Of a stretch of DNA of 6,323 nt, positions 1 to 6,323 are shown in pieces. Source of the stretch: an uncultured Pleurocapsa sp. GTDB lineage: Bacteria > Cyanobacteriota > Cyanobacteriia > Cyanobacteriales > Xenococcaceae. The notes under the pieces were generated by a model that ran no database searches, was not told the origin of the DNA, and saw nothing but the letters and a program-made list of their open reading frames with translations. Within the stretch, counting starts at the first letter, position 1. Every line of letters starts with the position of its first letter. A program made the translations under genes and the position numbers. The DNA lies in assembly GCA_937884735.1 (NCBI GenBank), contig CAKZYI010000740.1, forward strand, positions 1 to 6,323. The letters run 5' to 3'.

Positions 1-15
1 ATAGGCGAATTTTAA

Positions 16-153
16 TTTTGTCACGAGGTAGAAATATTGGGAGGGTGTCGTGTAGTTTATCGCCGAGATAATCCTTTTTGTGGTGCGCGGGTTTGGATTG
101 AAAGTCTTTATGATGTTAAAACAACTAATCTGCTTTCCAAAATTAACTCATGA
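16..153 (+). other. Possible gene remnant or small ORF at the left edge
   Basis: A 45-codon open stretch ends at a TGA (151-153) and follows an in-frame TAA (13-15). Its third codon positions are mostly T and A, like the genes in this window, and the translation (for example NPFCGARVWIESLYDV) looks protein-like. There is no ATG. The only plausible start is TTG at 37, with GAGG at 25-28 eight bases upstream, which would give 38 residues. The alternative is the 3' end of a decayed gene interrupted by the stop at 13. Short open stretches also exist in frame 3 (3-71) and on the minus strand (116 to 1), so coding status is uncertain. I do not recognise the protein and infer no function. Confidence 0.25.
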
Positions 154-203
154 GATTTTTTTAATTGCACTTTATGTATTTAATGATGGTGAAAAAATAG
201 TAG

Positions 204-653
204 ATGATTACAATTGTCAGACATAAAAGAACGGGAAATGAATACATTTTGTTGAGCATAAACGGGGAAGAAAATAAAACTAATCCTTCTCGTTTTATTA
301 ATGAATTATTTAATTCTAGTCAAGCAAAGTCAGAAGTATCTTGTTCGGCTACGGTTTGTGATGTGCAGGGCAATCTTTTCTTAGCTTATATCGATGATTT
401 AGTAGTTGTAGAAATAGAAGGTAAAAAGCCAGCAGATATATTACCAGAACCTAGCTACGCTGAACCAGCAAATGAATTTTATCAGTCACAAAGCAGGAAA
501 ATTGAAGATGATGAAGAATTAGAAGATGAGGAATTAGAAGATGAAGATCGAGAAAGCGATCGCGTCACAATAGCTTCTCCTGAATCTTCTAGTTATCCTC
601 AAGAAAAGCCACTTAATGATGCTTTAGAAGATGATGATGAAGATTGGATTTAG
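204..653 (+). CDS. Uncharacterised protein with acidic C-terminal tail
   Basis: I do not recognise this 149-residue protein. Residues 1-95 look like a small folded domain rich in alternating hydrophobic residues (TIVRHK, EYILLSI, NLFLAYIDDLVVVEIEG), with two cysteines at 47 and 52. No signal peptide or membrane segment is seen, so it is probably cytoplasmic. Residues 101-149 are low-complexity and very acidic: 24 of 49 are Asp or Glu and only 3 are Lys or Arg. This part includes a tandem DEELE repeat at 103-112, and the protein ends in DDDEDWI, acidic residues capped by hydrophobic ones. The start is fixed because an in-frame TAG (201-203) sits directly before the ATG. The upstream GGTGA at 188-192 is a weak ribosome site. 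miaA follows 240 bases later, too far to imply an operon. Acidic tails of this kind often mediate protein contacts or mimic nucleic acid, but that is only inference here. Confidence 0.8.
   Translation: MITIVRHKRTGNEYILLSINGEENKTNPSRFINELFNSSQAKSEVSCSATVCDVQGNLFLAYIDDLVVVEIEGKKPADILPEPSYAEPANEFYQSQSRKIEDDEELEDEELEDEDRESDRVTIASPESSSYPQEKPLNDALEDDDEDWI
510..539 (+). repeat. Two-copy 15-bp in-frame tandem repeat
   Basis: The unit GATGARGAATTAGAA occurs twice back to back (510-524 and 525-539), differing only at 530 (A to G). It continues partly as GATGA at 540-544. Each unit encodes DEELE in the acidic tail of the upstream-most gene. The length is a multiple of three, so changes in copy number would keep the frame. 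Near-identity at the DNA level suggests a recent slippage duplication. Confidence 0.8.
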
Positions 654-893
654 CAAATAAAAGAAAGAAATATTTTTGCAAAATTATGTTTAAAAACTTA
701 TGTATTAAGCAAGTTCAAAATTAGCTAATAGCCAAAAATAGAGCATCAGACTATACCTCTTGTATGTGAGAATAAAAAATCGCTTATTTTGAAGTTTAAC
801 TTTGTTAAAGTCGCAATAAAATGTTGCCGAATTTATTATGTATTATCTTCTCTCTAGCTCAACCAAAAAATAAATTTTGCAACACGACTTACT
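654..893 (+). other. AT-rich intergenic region before miaA
   Basis: This 240-base stretch has no convincing gene. The longest reading stretch I found starts at a TTG (789) and gives only about 22 codons. I see no strong GC-rich hairpin with a T-run after the preceding stop, so no terminator is called. The region probably holds the miaA promoter. A TAAAAT at 817-822 could be a -10 element, but no good -35 sits at the right distance, so no promoter is annotated. Confidence 0.5.
795..809. promoter_or_regulatory. Small inverted repeat upstream of miaA
   Basis: TTTAAC and GTTAAA form a perfect 6-bp inverted repeat around a TTT spacer, about 85 bases before the miaA start. An overlapping dyad (ACTTT-GTT-AAAGT, 799-811) shares the same bases. 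It does not match the NtcA (GTA-N8-TAC) pattern. In DNA this AT-rich, a dyad of this size can arise by chance, so a regulatory role is only possible. Confidence 0.2.
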
Positions 894-1796
894 ATGCTAA
901 TTGTTATATGTGGTGCAACTGCTAGCGGAAAATCTAGTTTAGCTTTGTCAATAGCACAACGTTTAGATTCAATCATTATTAGTGCTGACTCAAGACAAAT
1001 ATATCGTGAATTTGATATTGGTACAGCCAAACCTTCTAAGCAAGAACAAGAATTAATTCCTCACTATCAAATTGATATTTCCTATCCGACTGAAACCTTG
1101 ACTTTGGCAGAATATCAACAGCAAACTAAAGCAATAATTGAGGCTCACAATGCTAGTCCACCTGCTTTATTGGTTGGTGGGACTGGATTATACTTAGATT
1201 CGATTACCAAAGGATTGAAAATTCCTAGAGTATCTCCTCAAGCAGAATTGCGATCGCAACTATCAGCAATTGGACAAACTCAAGTCCATCAATGGTTATC
1301 TCAGATAGATCCCACAGCAGCACAAAAAATACATATCAACGATCAATTTAGAACTTTGAGAGCTTTAGAAGTTTTCTATGTCACAGGAATACCCATTTCC
1401 CAGCAGCAAGGTGAAAGTCCCCCCAACTATCCCATTTTACAAATTGGTTTGGATTGTGACGTATCTGAGTCTGATAAGCGCATTGCTACCCGTACTCATC
1501 AAATGATTGATGCTGGATTAGTTTCTGAGGTGAAATATCTCTGTCAGAAATATGGAGCGGATTTACCTTTATTGAATACTTTGGGATATGGTGAAATCAA
1601 GCAGTATTTAGCAGGAGATATAGATTTAGACTCTGCGATCGCTTTAATCGTAACTCACACTCGTCAGTTCGCCAAAAGACAACGCACCTGGTTTAGAAAA
1701 AATCGGCAAATCAATTGGTTTGATAATACTAGTAGTGATTTACTAGATCGAGTTTGGAATAAAGTCGAGGAATTTAGAAAAAACCAAAGCAATTAG
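894..1796 (+). CDS. miaA: tRNA dimethylallyltransferase
   Basis: MiaA transfers the dimethylallyl group of DMAPP to N6 of adenosine 37, next to the anticodon, in tRNAs that read UNN codons. This is the first step towards the ms2i6A modification. The 300-residue length is normal and all family motifs are present. These are the P-loop GATASGKS (7-14), the DSRQIYR motif (32-38) with the expected catalytic Asp32, LVGGTGLY (93-100), the DPxxAxxIHxND...RALEV block (139-160), TLGYGEI (229-235) and the C-terminal THTRQFAKRQRTWFR segment (254-268). No key residue is missing. The ATG is the only usable start: the frame is open only back to a TAG at 855-857, and no other ATG, GTG or TTG lies in that stretch. 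No Shine-Dalgarno sequence is visible, which is common in cyanobacteria. The gene stands alone, with gaps of 240 and 110 bases on either side. A HIP1 palindrome overlaps the last base of its stop codon. Confidence 0.97.
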   Translation: MLIVICGATASGKSSLALSIAQRLDSIIISADSRQIYREFDIGTAKPSKQEQELIPHYQIDISYPTETLTLAEYQQQTKAIIEAHNASPPALLVGGTGLYLDSITKGLKIPRVSPQAELRSQLSAIGQTQVHQWLSQIDPTAAQKIHINDQFRTLRALEVFYVTGIPISQQQGESPPNYPILQIGLDCDVSESDKRIATRTHQMIDAGLVSEVKYLCQKYGADLPLLNTLGYGEIKQYLAGDIDLDSAIALIVTHTRQFAKRQRTWFRKNRQINWFDNTSSDLLDRVWNKVEEFRKNQSN

Positions 1797-1803
1797 CGAT
1801 CGC
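1796..1803. repeat. HIP1 palindrome GCGATCGC (one of eight)
   Basis: HIP1 is the highly iterated octamer of many cyanobacterial genomes. This copy begins at the last base of the miaA stop codon. Other exact copies start at 556, 1250, 1635, 2829, 4160, 5663 and 5753. Random sequence would give one copy per 65,536 bases, so eight in 6.3 kb is a strong lineage marker. All except this copy lie inside coding regions. Confidence 0.95.
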
Positions 1804-1850
1804 AATATATCTTACCTGTGACAAGAATTATAGAATCTCAAAAAGCAATT

Positions 1851-1880
1851 TTGTCATCTCGATTTGGGCATTCTTAGGCT
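1851..1880 (+). promoter_or_regulatory. Candidate promoter of the haemagglutinin-like gene
   Basis: TTGTCA (1851-1856, one mismatch to the -35 consensus) is followed after 18 bases by TAGGCT (1875-1880, only four of six matches to the -10 consensus). Transcription would start near 1887, about 20 bases before the ATG at 1907. The weak -10 makes this a tentative call. Confidence 0.25.
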
Positions 1881-1906
1881 ATCTAGCATTTGAGTTGAAA
1901 ACTTTT

Positions 1907-4414
1907 ATGTGGCTCACTAAGTTCTCTCATTGTTTAATTTTCTCTAGTCCTATATGTATTCTATTTACTATTTCTTCAGTTTGCGCTCAATTAATCCCAG
2001 ATAGTAGTTTGGGTCAGGAACATTCAGTTGTTACGCCGAATACAAATATAAAAAATACAGGTGCCACTCTGATTGAAGGAGGTGCAATACGAGATCGCAA
2101 TTTATTTCACAGCTTTAGTGAATTTAATGTGAGTAACAATAATGCAGTCTATTTCGCCTCTCCTGATGGTATAGACAATATCCTAACTCGTGTTACGGGC
2201 AATAATGCCTCAGATATTTTTGGCACTCTAGGAGTTAATGGCGCAGCGAACTTATTTTTGCTCAATCCCAACGGCATAGTATTTGGCAAAAACGCAGCTT
2301 TGGATCTCAATGGTTCATTTTTTGCTACTACCGCGGAAAGCTTTATTTTTGAAGAAGAATCTGTTAGCTTTAGTGCCAAAGATCCTGGCACAGCACCATT
2401 ATTAAACTTGAATATTACTCCTGGATTGCAGATAGGTGATAATTCTGCCAAGATTATCGTCCAAGGAGATGGTCATTCACTAACTGGAGGAATCTTTTTT
2501 CCTATTAATCATGGCAATACTGCACCAGGAATTCAGGTACAAGAAGATCGGACTTTAGGATTAATCGCGGGAAAAATTGAGCTAGATGGAGGAATTTTAA
2601 AAGTTCCAGGAAGTAAAATTCATCTTGACAGTATTAAGGCTGGAAACGTATATTTTGATTCCACTACTTCTTGGGAAATAAACTCTGTATCAGAATTAGA
2701 ATTAGGTAATATTCAACTCTATAATCAAGCTCTCATTGACACCAGTGGCATAGTGACAGGAGATATTCGCCTACAGGGAAAAAATATTAGTCTTGAAGAT
2801 AGTTCGGCAATTATTATCCAAAATTTAGGCGATCGCTCTTCAGGTACAATTACAGTCAATGCTACTGATTCTATAGAACTATCAGGAACGGTTAGAAACT
2901 CGCCAGATATCACTACACCTCTGGGGAATATAACTGGAGTAACCTCTTCTCGGTTAACCACAGAAACCCTGGGTGCGGGAACAAGTGGAAATATTTTGGT
3001 TTCAGGTAACAATTTATCTCTTAAAGATGGTAGTTCTATCTTTGCCCGTAGCTATACCAAAGCAAATACTGGAAATATCAATATAGCTATCAATGAATCA
3101 ATTACAGTTAATAGTGCTTCGATTTTGAATCCTGTTATTCCCACTATAATTAGCACGGTAATTTTTAACGATGGTAATTCAGGAGATATCAATATTTCCG
3201 CTGGCAATCTGAATATTTTGGATGGAGGAACAATATCTGCTCTCAACTTTGGCAGGGGTCAGGGTGGAGATATAAATATTAGACTAACAGAAGAGTTTAA
3301 AGTAGAAGGATTCAATTCGGTGAGTTTTACTCCTTCCACTTTCGGTAGTACTGCTTATAGAACGGGCAATAGTGGCAAAATAACCATCGATACAAAAAGA
3401 TTAATGTTGCTCAATGGAGGAAAAATAAGCAGCGCAACTTTGGCTCAAGGACATGCTGGACAATTAACAATTAATGCTTCTGAAACTATAAAAATAAGCG
3501 GTACGACACCAAGCAAACATTTTCGTAGCTCTATTGCTTCTGATGGAGAAGTAATCCGTGCAGAATTAAGGCAGCTATTAGGCACACCAGAGAAACCTAC
3601 TGGGGACTCAGGAAATATTATTATTAATACTCCAAATCTGATCGTAACCAACGGTGGTGCAGTGAAAGTCAGCAATCAAGGCTTGGGTAACAGTGGTAGT
3701 TTAAATATCAACACAGACCGCCTAATTCTTGATAATGAAGCCTCTATCTCTGGGTTTAGTGCTTCAGGACAAGGAGGTAATATTGACCTTAATGTCAAAG
3801 ACAATTTGCTTTTGTCCCAAACAAGTTCGATTAGCGCAGAAACCATGGGAGATTCTACAGATTCTAGTATTGATGGAGGAAATATATTTATTGATACGGA
3901 TATAGTTACCCTATTAGAAAATAGCCAGATTAATGCTAATGCTACAAAGGGAAATGGAGGCAATATTAACATTACTACTCAAGGATTATTTATTTCCAAC
4001 AATAGCTTGATTAGCGCAAGTTCAGAGTTTGGTCTAGATGGCAATATAGACGTTGAAACCATCATTGGCAACCGTCCGATAGAGCTAGTTAAATTATCAG
4101 GAAATCTGGTTGATGTCACAGAACAAATTACCACTGGTTGCAATAGTAGTAGCGATTTTGCGATCGCAGGAAAAGGTGGACTTCCCAGCAATCCTACCCA
4201 AAATCTGAGAGGGCAAGCTATCTGGCAGGATTTACGTATTCTTGATAACGAAAGCACTATATCTGTATCTGCCAATTCTTTTGATTTGTCAAAAAACTCA
4301 ATCGTAGAAGCTCAAACTTGGCATCTGAATAAGCAAGGTAATCTGATTTTGGTTGCTCAAGATCGTCAACTCCAATCACATAATCAAATCCACTGTCTTG
4401 GTTTTTATCAGTAA
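1907..4414 (+). CDS. Filamentous haemagglutinin-type secreted protein (TpsA-like)
   Basis: This 835-residue exported protein belongs to the two-partner-secretion exoprotein group. It has a signal peptide (residues 1-27; hydrophobic core followed by SSVCA, then Q28). The TPS/haemagglutinin N-terminal domain covers about 28-190, with FHSFSEFNV (67-75), NILTRVTG (91-98) and LFLLNPNGIVFG (116-127), where NPNGI is the family motif. Residues about 359-711 repeat a pattern of G-x-G-N/D-I-x-I followed by L-x-L-x-D/N-G/N, as expected for a right-handed beta-helix. A C-terminal module typical of cyanobacterial members follows: QITTGC (740-745), GKGGLP (755-760) and RGQAIWQDLR. Such proteins cross the outer membrane through a TpsB pore and act at the surface or outside the cell; the ligand here is unknown. 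The start is uncertain: TTG at 1895 adds four residues, but ATG at 1907 gives a standard signal peptide and has TGAG 12 bases upstream. The mature protein has only two cysteines (745 and 830). No frameshift is seen. Confidence 0.9.
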   Translation: MWLTKFSHCLIFSSPICILFTISSVCAQLIPDSSLGQEHSVVTPNTNIKNTGATLIEGGAIRDRNLFHSFSEFNVSNNNAVYFASPDGIDNILTRVTGNNASDIFGTLGVNGAANLFLLNPNGIVFGKNAALDLNGSFFATTAESFIFEEESVSFSAKDPGTAPLLNLNITPGLQIGDNSAKIIVQGDGHSLTGGIFFPINHGNTAPGIQVQEDRTLGLIAGKIELDGGILKVPGSKIHLDSIKAGNVYFDSTTSWEINSVSELELGNIQLYNQALIDTSGIVTGDIRLQGKNISLEDSSAIIIQNLGDRSSGTITVNATDSIELSGTVRNSPDITTPLGNITGVTSSRLTTETLGAGTSGNILVSGNNLSLKDGSSIFARSYTKANTGNINIAINESITVNSASILNPVIPTIISTVIFNDGNSGDINISAGNLNILDGGTISALNFGRGQGGDINIRLTEEFKVEGFNSVSFTPSTFGSTAYRTGNSGKITIDTKRLMLLNGGKISSATLAQGHAGQLTINASETIKISGTTPSKHFRSSIASDGEVIRAELRQLLGTPEKPTGDSGNIIINTPNLIVTNGGAVKVSNQGLGNSGSLNINTDRLILDNEASISGFSASGQGGNIDLNVKDNLLLSQTSSISAETMGDSTDSSIDGGNIFIDTDIVTLLENSQINANATKGNGGNINITTQGLFISNNSLISASSEFGLDGNIDVETIIGNRPIELVKLSGNLVDVTEQITTGCNSSSDFAIAGKGGLPSNPTQNLRGQAIWQDLRILDNESTISVSANSFDLSKNSIVEAQTWHLNKQGNLILVAQDRQLQSHNQIHCLGFYQ

Positions 4415-4430
4415 TAAATTATTCAATTAT

Positions 4431-4907
4431 TCAAAGCTCTAAAATCATTTCGTTTTTAGGAATAAAGCCAAGATTTTCATAAACAGGTTTGCCGTGGGGT
4501 GAAGCGTGAAGAATGGCGTGACTGCAATTTATCGATCGCAGGTAATCAATTGCAGTGTTAGTTAGTCTACTTCCTATTCCTTGACGGCGAAAGTTTGATT
4601 GAACAAAAACATTCCAAATATAACCATACTGACGAAAACTTGGTTTGAACGGAGAAGGATACAAGCCTGAAAAGATTTGACTGCTCACTGACCCAACGAT
4701 TTCACCATCTATAATGCCGACATATGCCTGGAATGACAAATTTTGACGAGCCTTGACTAGAAAATCCAGAGTTGTTGATAACCAATCATCATCAATGACA
4801 TCGGGGGCAACATCGTTATCTAGCCATAACTGATAAAAATGCTGTGCCACGATTAAATCTTCTTCTACAGAAGCTGATCTAATAATTAGACTTTGGTTTT
4901 TTTTCAT
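4431..4907 (-). CDS. GNAT-family N-acetyltransferase
   Basis: This 158-residue protein has the size and motif order of a single-domain GNAT acetyltransferase, which moves an acetyl group from acetyl-CoA to an amine. The acetyl-CoA-binding motif A is clear: VFVQSNFRRQGIGSRL (100-115), with the pyrophosphate-binding R/Q-x-x-G-x-G/A pattern at RRQGIGS. Motif B follows, with ILHASPHGKPVYENLGF (132-148), including the conserved Tyr143 and the typical Y-x-x-L-G-F ending. The substrate cannot be told from the sequence, and neither neighbour identifies it. No signal peptide is present, so it should be cytoplasmic. The ATG is supported by GAGGA at 4911-4915 (minus strand), only three bases upstream, which is close. 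The gene converges on the haemagglutinin-like gene with a 16-base gap and diverges from the P450 gene. Confidence 0.9.
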   Translation of the reverse strand: MKKNQSLIIRSASVEEDLIVAQHFYQLWLDNDVAPDVIDDDWLSTTLDFLVKARQNLSFQAYVGIIDGEIVGSVSSQIFSGLYPSPFKPSFRQYGYIWNVFVQSNFRRQGIGSRLTNTAIDYLRSINCSHAILHASPHGKPVYENLGFIPKNEMILEL

Positions 4908-4922
4908 TGGTCCTCGACTATC

Positions 4923-4938
4923 AAGAAATTAATTTCTT
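4923..4938. promoter_or_regulatory. Perfect 16-bp palindrome, possible operator
   Basis: AAGAAATTAATTTCTT is a perfect palindrome with no spacer, lying in the 76-base gap between the divergent acetyltransferase and P450 genes. It sits directly downstream of a TATACT -10 candidate on the minus strand, where a bound repressor would block initiation. The arms are AT-rich, so chance is not excluded, but a perfect 16-mer at this position is suggestive. No regulator gene is present in the window. Confidence 0.4.
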
Positions 4939-4944
4939 AGTATA
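4939..4944 (-). promoter_or_regulatory. Candidate -10 element of the acetyltransferase gene
   Basis: On the minus strand these bases read TATACT, one mismatch from TATAAT. Transcription would begin near 4932, leaving a leader of about 25 bases that includes the GAGGA ribosome site. The -35 position at 17-base spacing (TAAAAC, 4967-4962) is poor, so a weak or activator-dependent promoter is possible. Confidence 0.35.
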
Positions 4945-4983
4945 GAACTTAGATGAAGTAAGTTTTACCATTACCATCGATCT

Positions 4984-6323
4984 ATGACTACTACAACTCC
5001 TGTCAAGACATCTAAGCTACCTCCTGGTTCAAAAGCTCCTGCAATATTAGGTATGGTTGAAGCTTTAATCGATCAGTTTGGCACATTAGAAAAATATCAA
5101 CAGAAATATGGCGAGATTTTTTATGGTAAAAAGTCTTCTTTGATGCCTCCCTATGTAATTTTTAGCAACCCTCAAGCAATCGAGAAAGTATTTACTGCCG
5201 ATCCTAGTTTATTTGAAATTGGTCAACAGTCTACTGCCCCAATTCGAGTTTTGTTGGGAGAAAAATCTTTGGTATTACTCGATGGTGTCGAACACAAACA
5301 GCATCGCAAATTGTTGATGCCTCCTTTTCATGGAGAAAGAATGAAAAGCTATGGTCAGACTATGGTGAATGTGACCAAAGAAGTTATATCTCAATGGCAA
5401 GTTGGTCAAACTATTTGTATTCGCGACTATACTCAAGAGATATCTTTGCAGATCATTTTACGAACTATCTTTGGTTTAGAAGAAGGACAAAGATACGATC
5501 GCCTAAAAACAATTTTAGTTGATTGGCTAGACACTTTTAACTCACCATTAAGTTCTTTTTTCTTGTATTTTCCTGCTCTACAAAAAGACCTGGGAGCATT
5601 GACTCCTTGGGGTAAGTTTTTACGCCAAAAACGCCAGATTAAAGAAATTTTACAGAAAGAATGCGATCGCCGCAGAAATAATCCTAGTCTGATGGGTGAA
5701 GATATTCTGAGCTTATTGCTAGCAGCTAAATACGAAGATGGTCGACCAATGAGCGATCGCTCAATTCGAGATGAATTGTTGACTATGTTATTTGCAGGAC
5801 ACGAAACTACTGCTAGCTCTTTGGCTTGGTCATTTTATTGGCTACATCGTTTGCCCCAGGTCAGTCAAAAATTCCAGGCTGAATTGACAACCCTTCCTCA
5901 AAATACTGAATTTACAGATATTGCTAAACTACCCTACCTCAGTGCGATCGTATCAGAAACCTTGAGATTAAATCCTGTGGTAGTTTTTGTTGGTCGCCAG
6001 TTAACCCAACCCTTTGAGCTGATGGGATATCAGCTAGAAGCGGGAACATCTTTATTTCCTTCTATTTATTTGACTCATCAACGAGAAGATATTTATCCCG
6101 AACCCCAGAAATTTAAACCAGAAAGATTCCTCGAAAGGCAATTTTCTCCCTATGAATATTTACCGTTTGGGGGTGGAAATCGCCGCTGTCTAGGTTATGC
6201 TTTTGCTTTATTTGAAATGAAGTTAGTCTTAGCGACTATTATGTCTCAAGTAAATCTAGAATTAATCGACATTCGTCCTTTAAAACCTGGTCTTCGTGGT
6301 TTTACTTTTACTCCTGAAGGTGG
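4984..6323 (+). CDS. Cytochrome P450, CYP110-like (3' end cut by window)
   Basis: This is a haem-thiolate monooxygenase; 446 codons are visible and the frame is open to the window edge. P450s of the usual bacterial length end near 450-460 residues, so only a short C-terminus is probably missing. The landmarks in order are an N-terminal LPPGSKAPA proline-rich segment (12-20), the C-helix DGVEHKQHRKLL (His104, Arg108), the I-helix oxygen-activation motif AGHETTA (271-277, with the acid-alcohol pair Glu274-Thr275), ETLR (ExxR, 325-328), PERF (379-382) and the haem loop FGGGNRRCLG (395-404) with ligand Cys402. There is no N-terminal membrane anchor, so it should be a soluble bacterial class enzyme needing ferredoxin and a reductase. 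The overall pattern (YLPFGGGNRRCLGYAFALFEMKL region, YLTHQREDIYPEP) resembles cyanobacterial CYP110. Characterised relatives are reported to act on fatty acids or terpenes, but the substrate here is unknown. No Shine-Dalgarno sequence is visible before the ATG. Confidence 0.95.
   Translation, partial: MTTTTPVKTSKLPPGSKAPAILGMVEALIDQFGTLEKYQQKYGEIFYGKKSSLMPPYVIFSNPQAIEKVFTADPSLFEIGQQSTAPIRVLLGEKSLVLLDGVEHKQHRKLLMPPFHGERMKSYGQTMVNVTKEVISQWQVGQTICIRDYTQEISLQIILRTIFGLEEGQRYDRLKTILVDWLDTFNSPLSSFFLYFPALQKDLGALTPWGKFLRQKRQIKEILQKECDRRRNNPSLMGEDILSLLLAAKYEDGRPMSDRSIRDELLTMLFAGHETTASSLAWSFYWLHRLPQVSQKFQAELTTLPQNTEFTDIAKLPYLSAIVSETLRLNPVVVFVGRQLTQPFELMGYQLEAGTSLFPSIYLTHQREDIYPEPQKFKPERFLERQFSPYEYLPFGGGNRRCLGYAFALFEMKLVLATIMSQVNLELIDIRPLKPGLRGFTFTPEG

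Noticed and set aside
1..116. Open minus-strand frame running off the left edge, with a protein-like translation
   Set aside because: It has no ATG, GTG or TTG start after the stop at 116-118, and its C-rich third positions differ from the genes of this window.
147..165. CTCATGAG followed by a T-run, resembling a terminator
   Set aside because: The 8-bp palindrome leaves no loop and cannot form a stable hairpin.
789..857. Short plus-strand ORF from a TTG in the gap before miaA
   Set aside because: It has only 22 codons, a rare start, no ribosome site and no recognisable content.
1907..1990. Possible lipoprotein signal at the VCAQ site of the haemagglutinin-like protein
   Set aside because: The residue before the cysteine is Val, not the Gly, Ala or Ser a lipobox needs. 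A normal cleavage after Ala27 fits better.
2149..4275. Six open frames of 64-100 codons on the minus strand inside the haemagglutinin-like gene
   Set aside because: They are antisense shadows of a strongly supported gene with clear domain motifs, and none resembles a known protein.
4415..4430. Possible shared terminator between the convergent genes (AATAAATTATT)
   Set aside because: The stem is only five A/T pairs with a one-base centre, too weak to call a terminator.

Overview
The window comes from a cyanobacterium. It has eight exact copies of the HIP1 palindrome GCGATCGC in 6.3 kb, a filamentous-haemagglutinin-type secreted protein with the cyanobacterial C-terminal module, a CYP110-like cytochrome P450, and AT-rich codon use. 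I cannot name a genus from the sequence alone. By content it is mostly an ordinary chromosomal stretch. I see no phage, insertion sequence, CRISPR array, tRNA or rRNA.

Layout, left to right. Positions 1-153 hold a short open stretch with no ATG, probably the worn 3' end of a gene or a very small ORF. Positions 204-653 (+) encode an unrecognised 149-residue protein with a strongly acidic tail. A 240-base AT-rich gap follows. Positions 894-1796 (+) are a complete miaA, a tRNA-modifying enzyme. After a 110-base gap, positions 1907-4414 (+; alternative TTG start at 1895) encode an exported beta-helical protein of the two-partner-secretion type. Only 16 bases separate its end from the convergent GNAT acetyltransferase at 4431-4907 (-). 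Across a 76-base divergent intergenic region, positions 4984-6323 (+) carry a cytochrome P450 that runs off the right edge, lacking only a short C-terminus.

The genes do not form an obvious pathway. The acidic protein, miaA and the haemagglutinin-like gene share a strand, but the gaps between them suggest separate transcription. The acetyltransferase/P450 pair is the only arrangement that hints at joint control: the two genes are divergent and a perfect 16-bp palindrome lies between them. The points most worth a second look are this palindrome, the cysteine pair bracketing the C-terminal module of the secreted protein, the absence of a secretion partner gene for it, and the tandem-repeat acidic tail of the 149-residue protein. 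I found no convincing undescribed multi-gene system.
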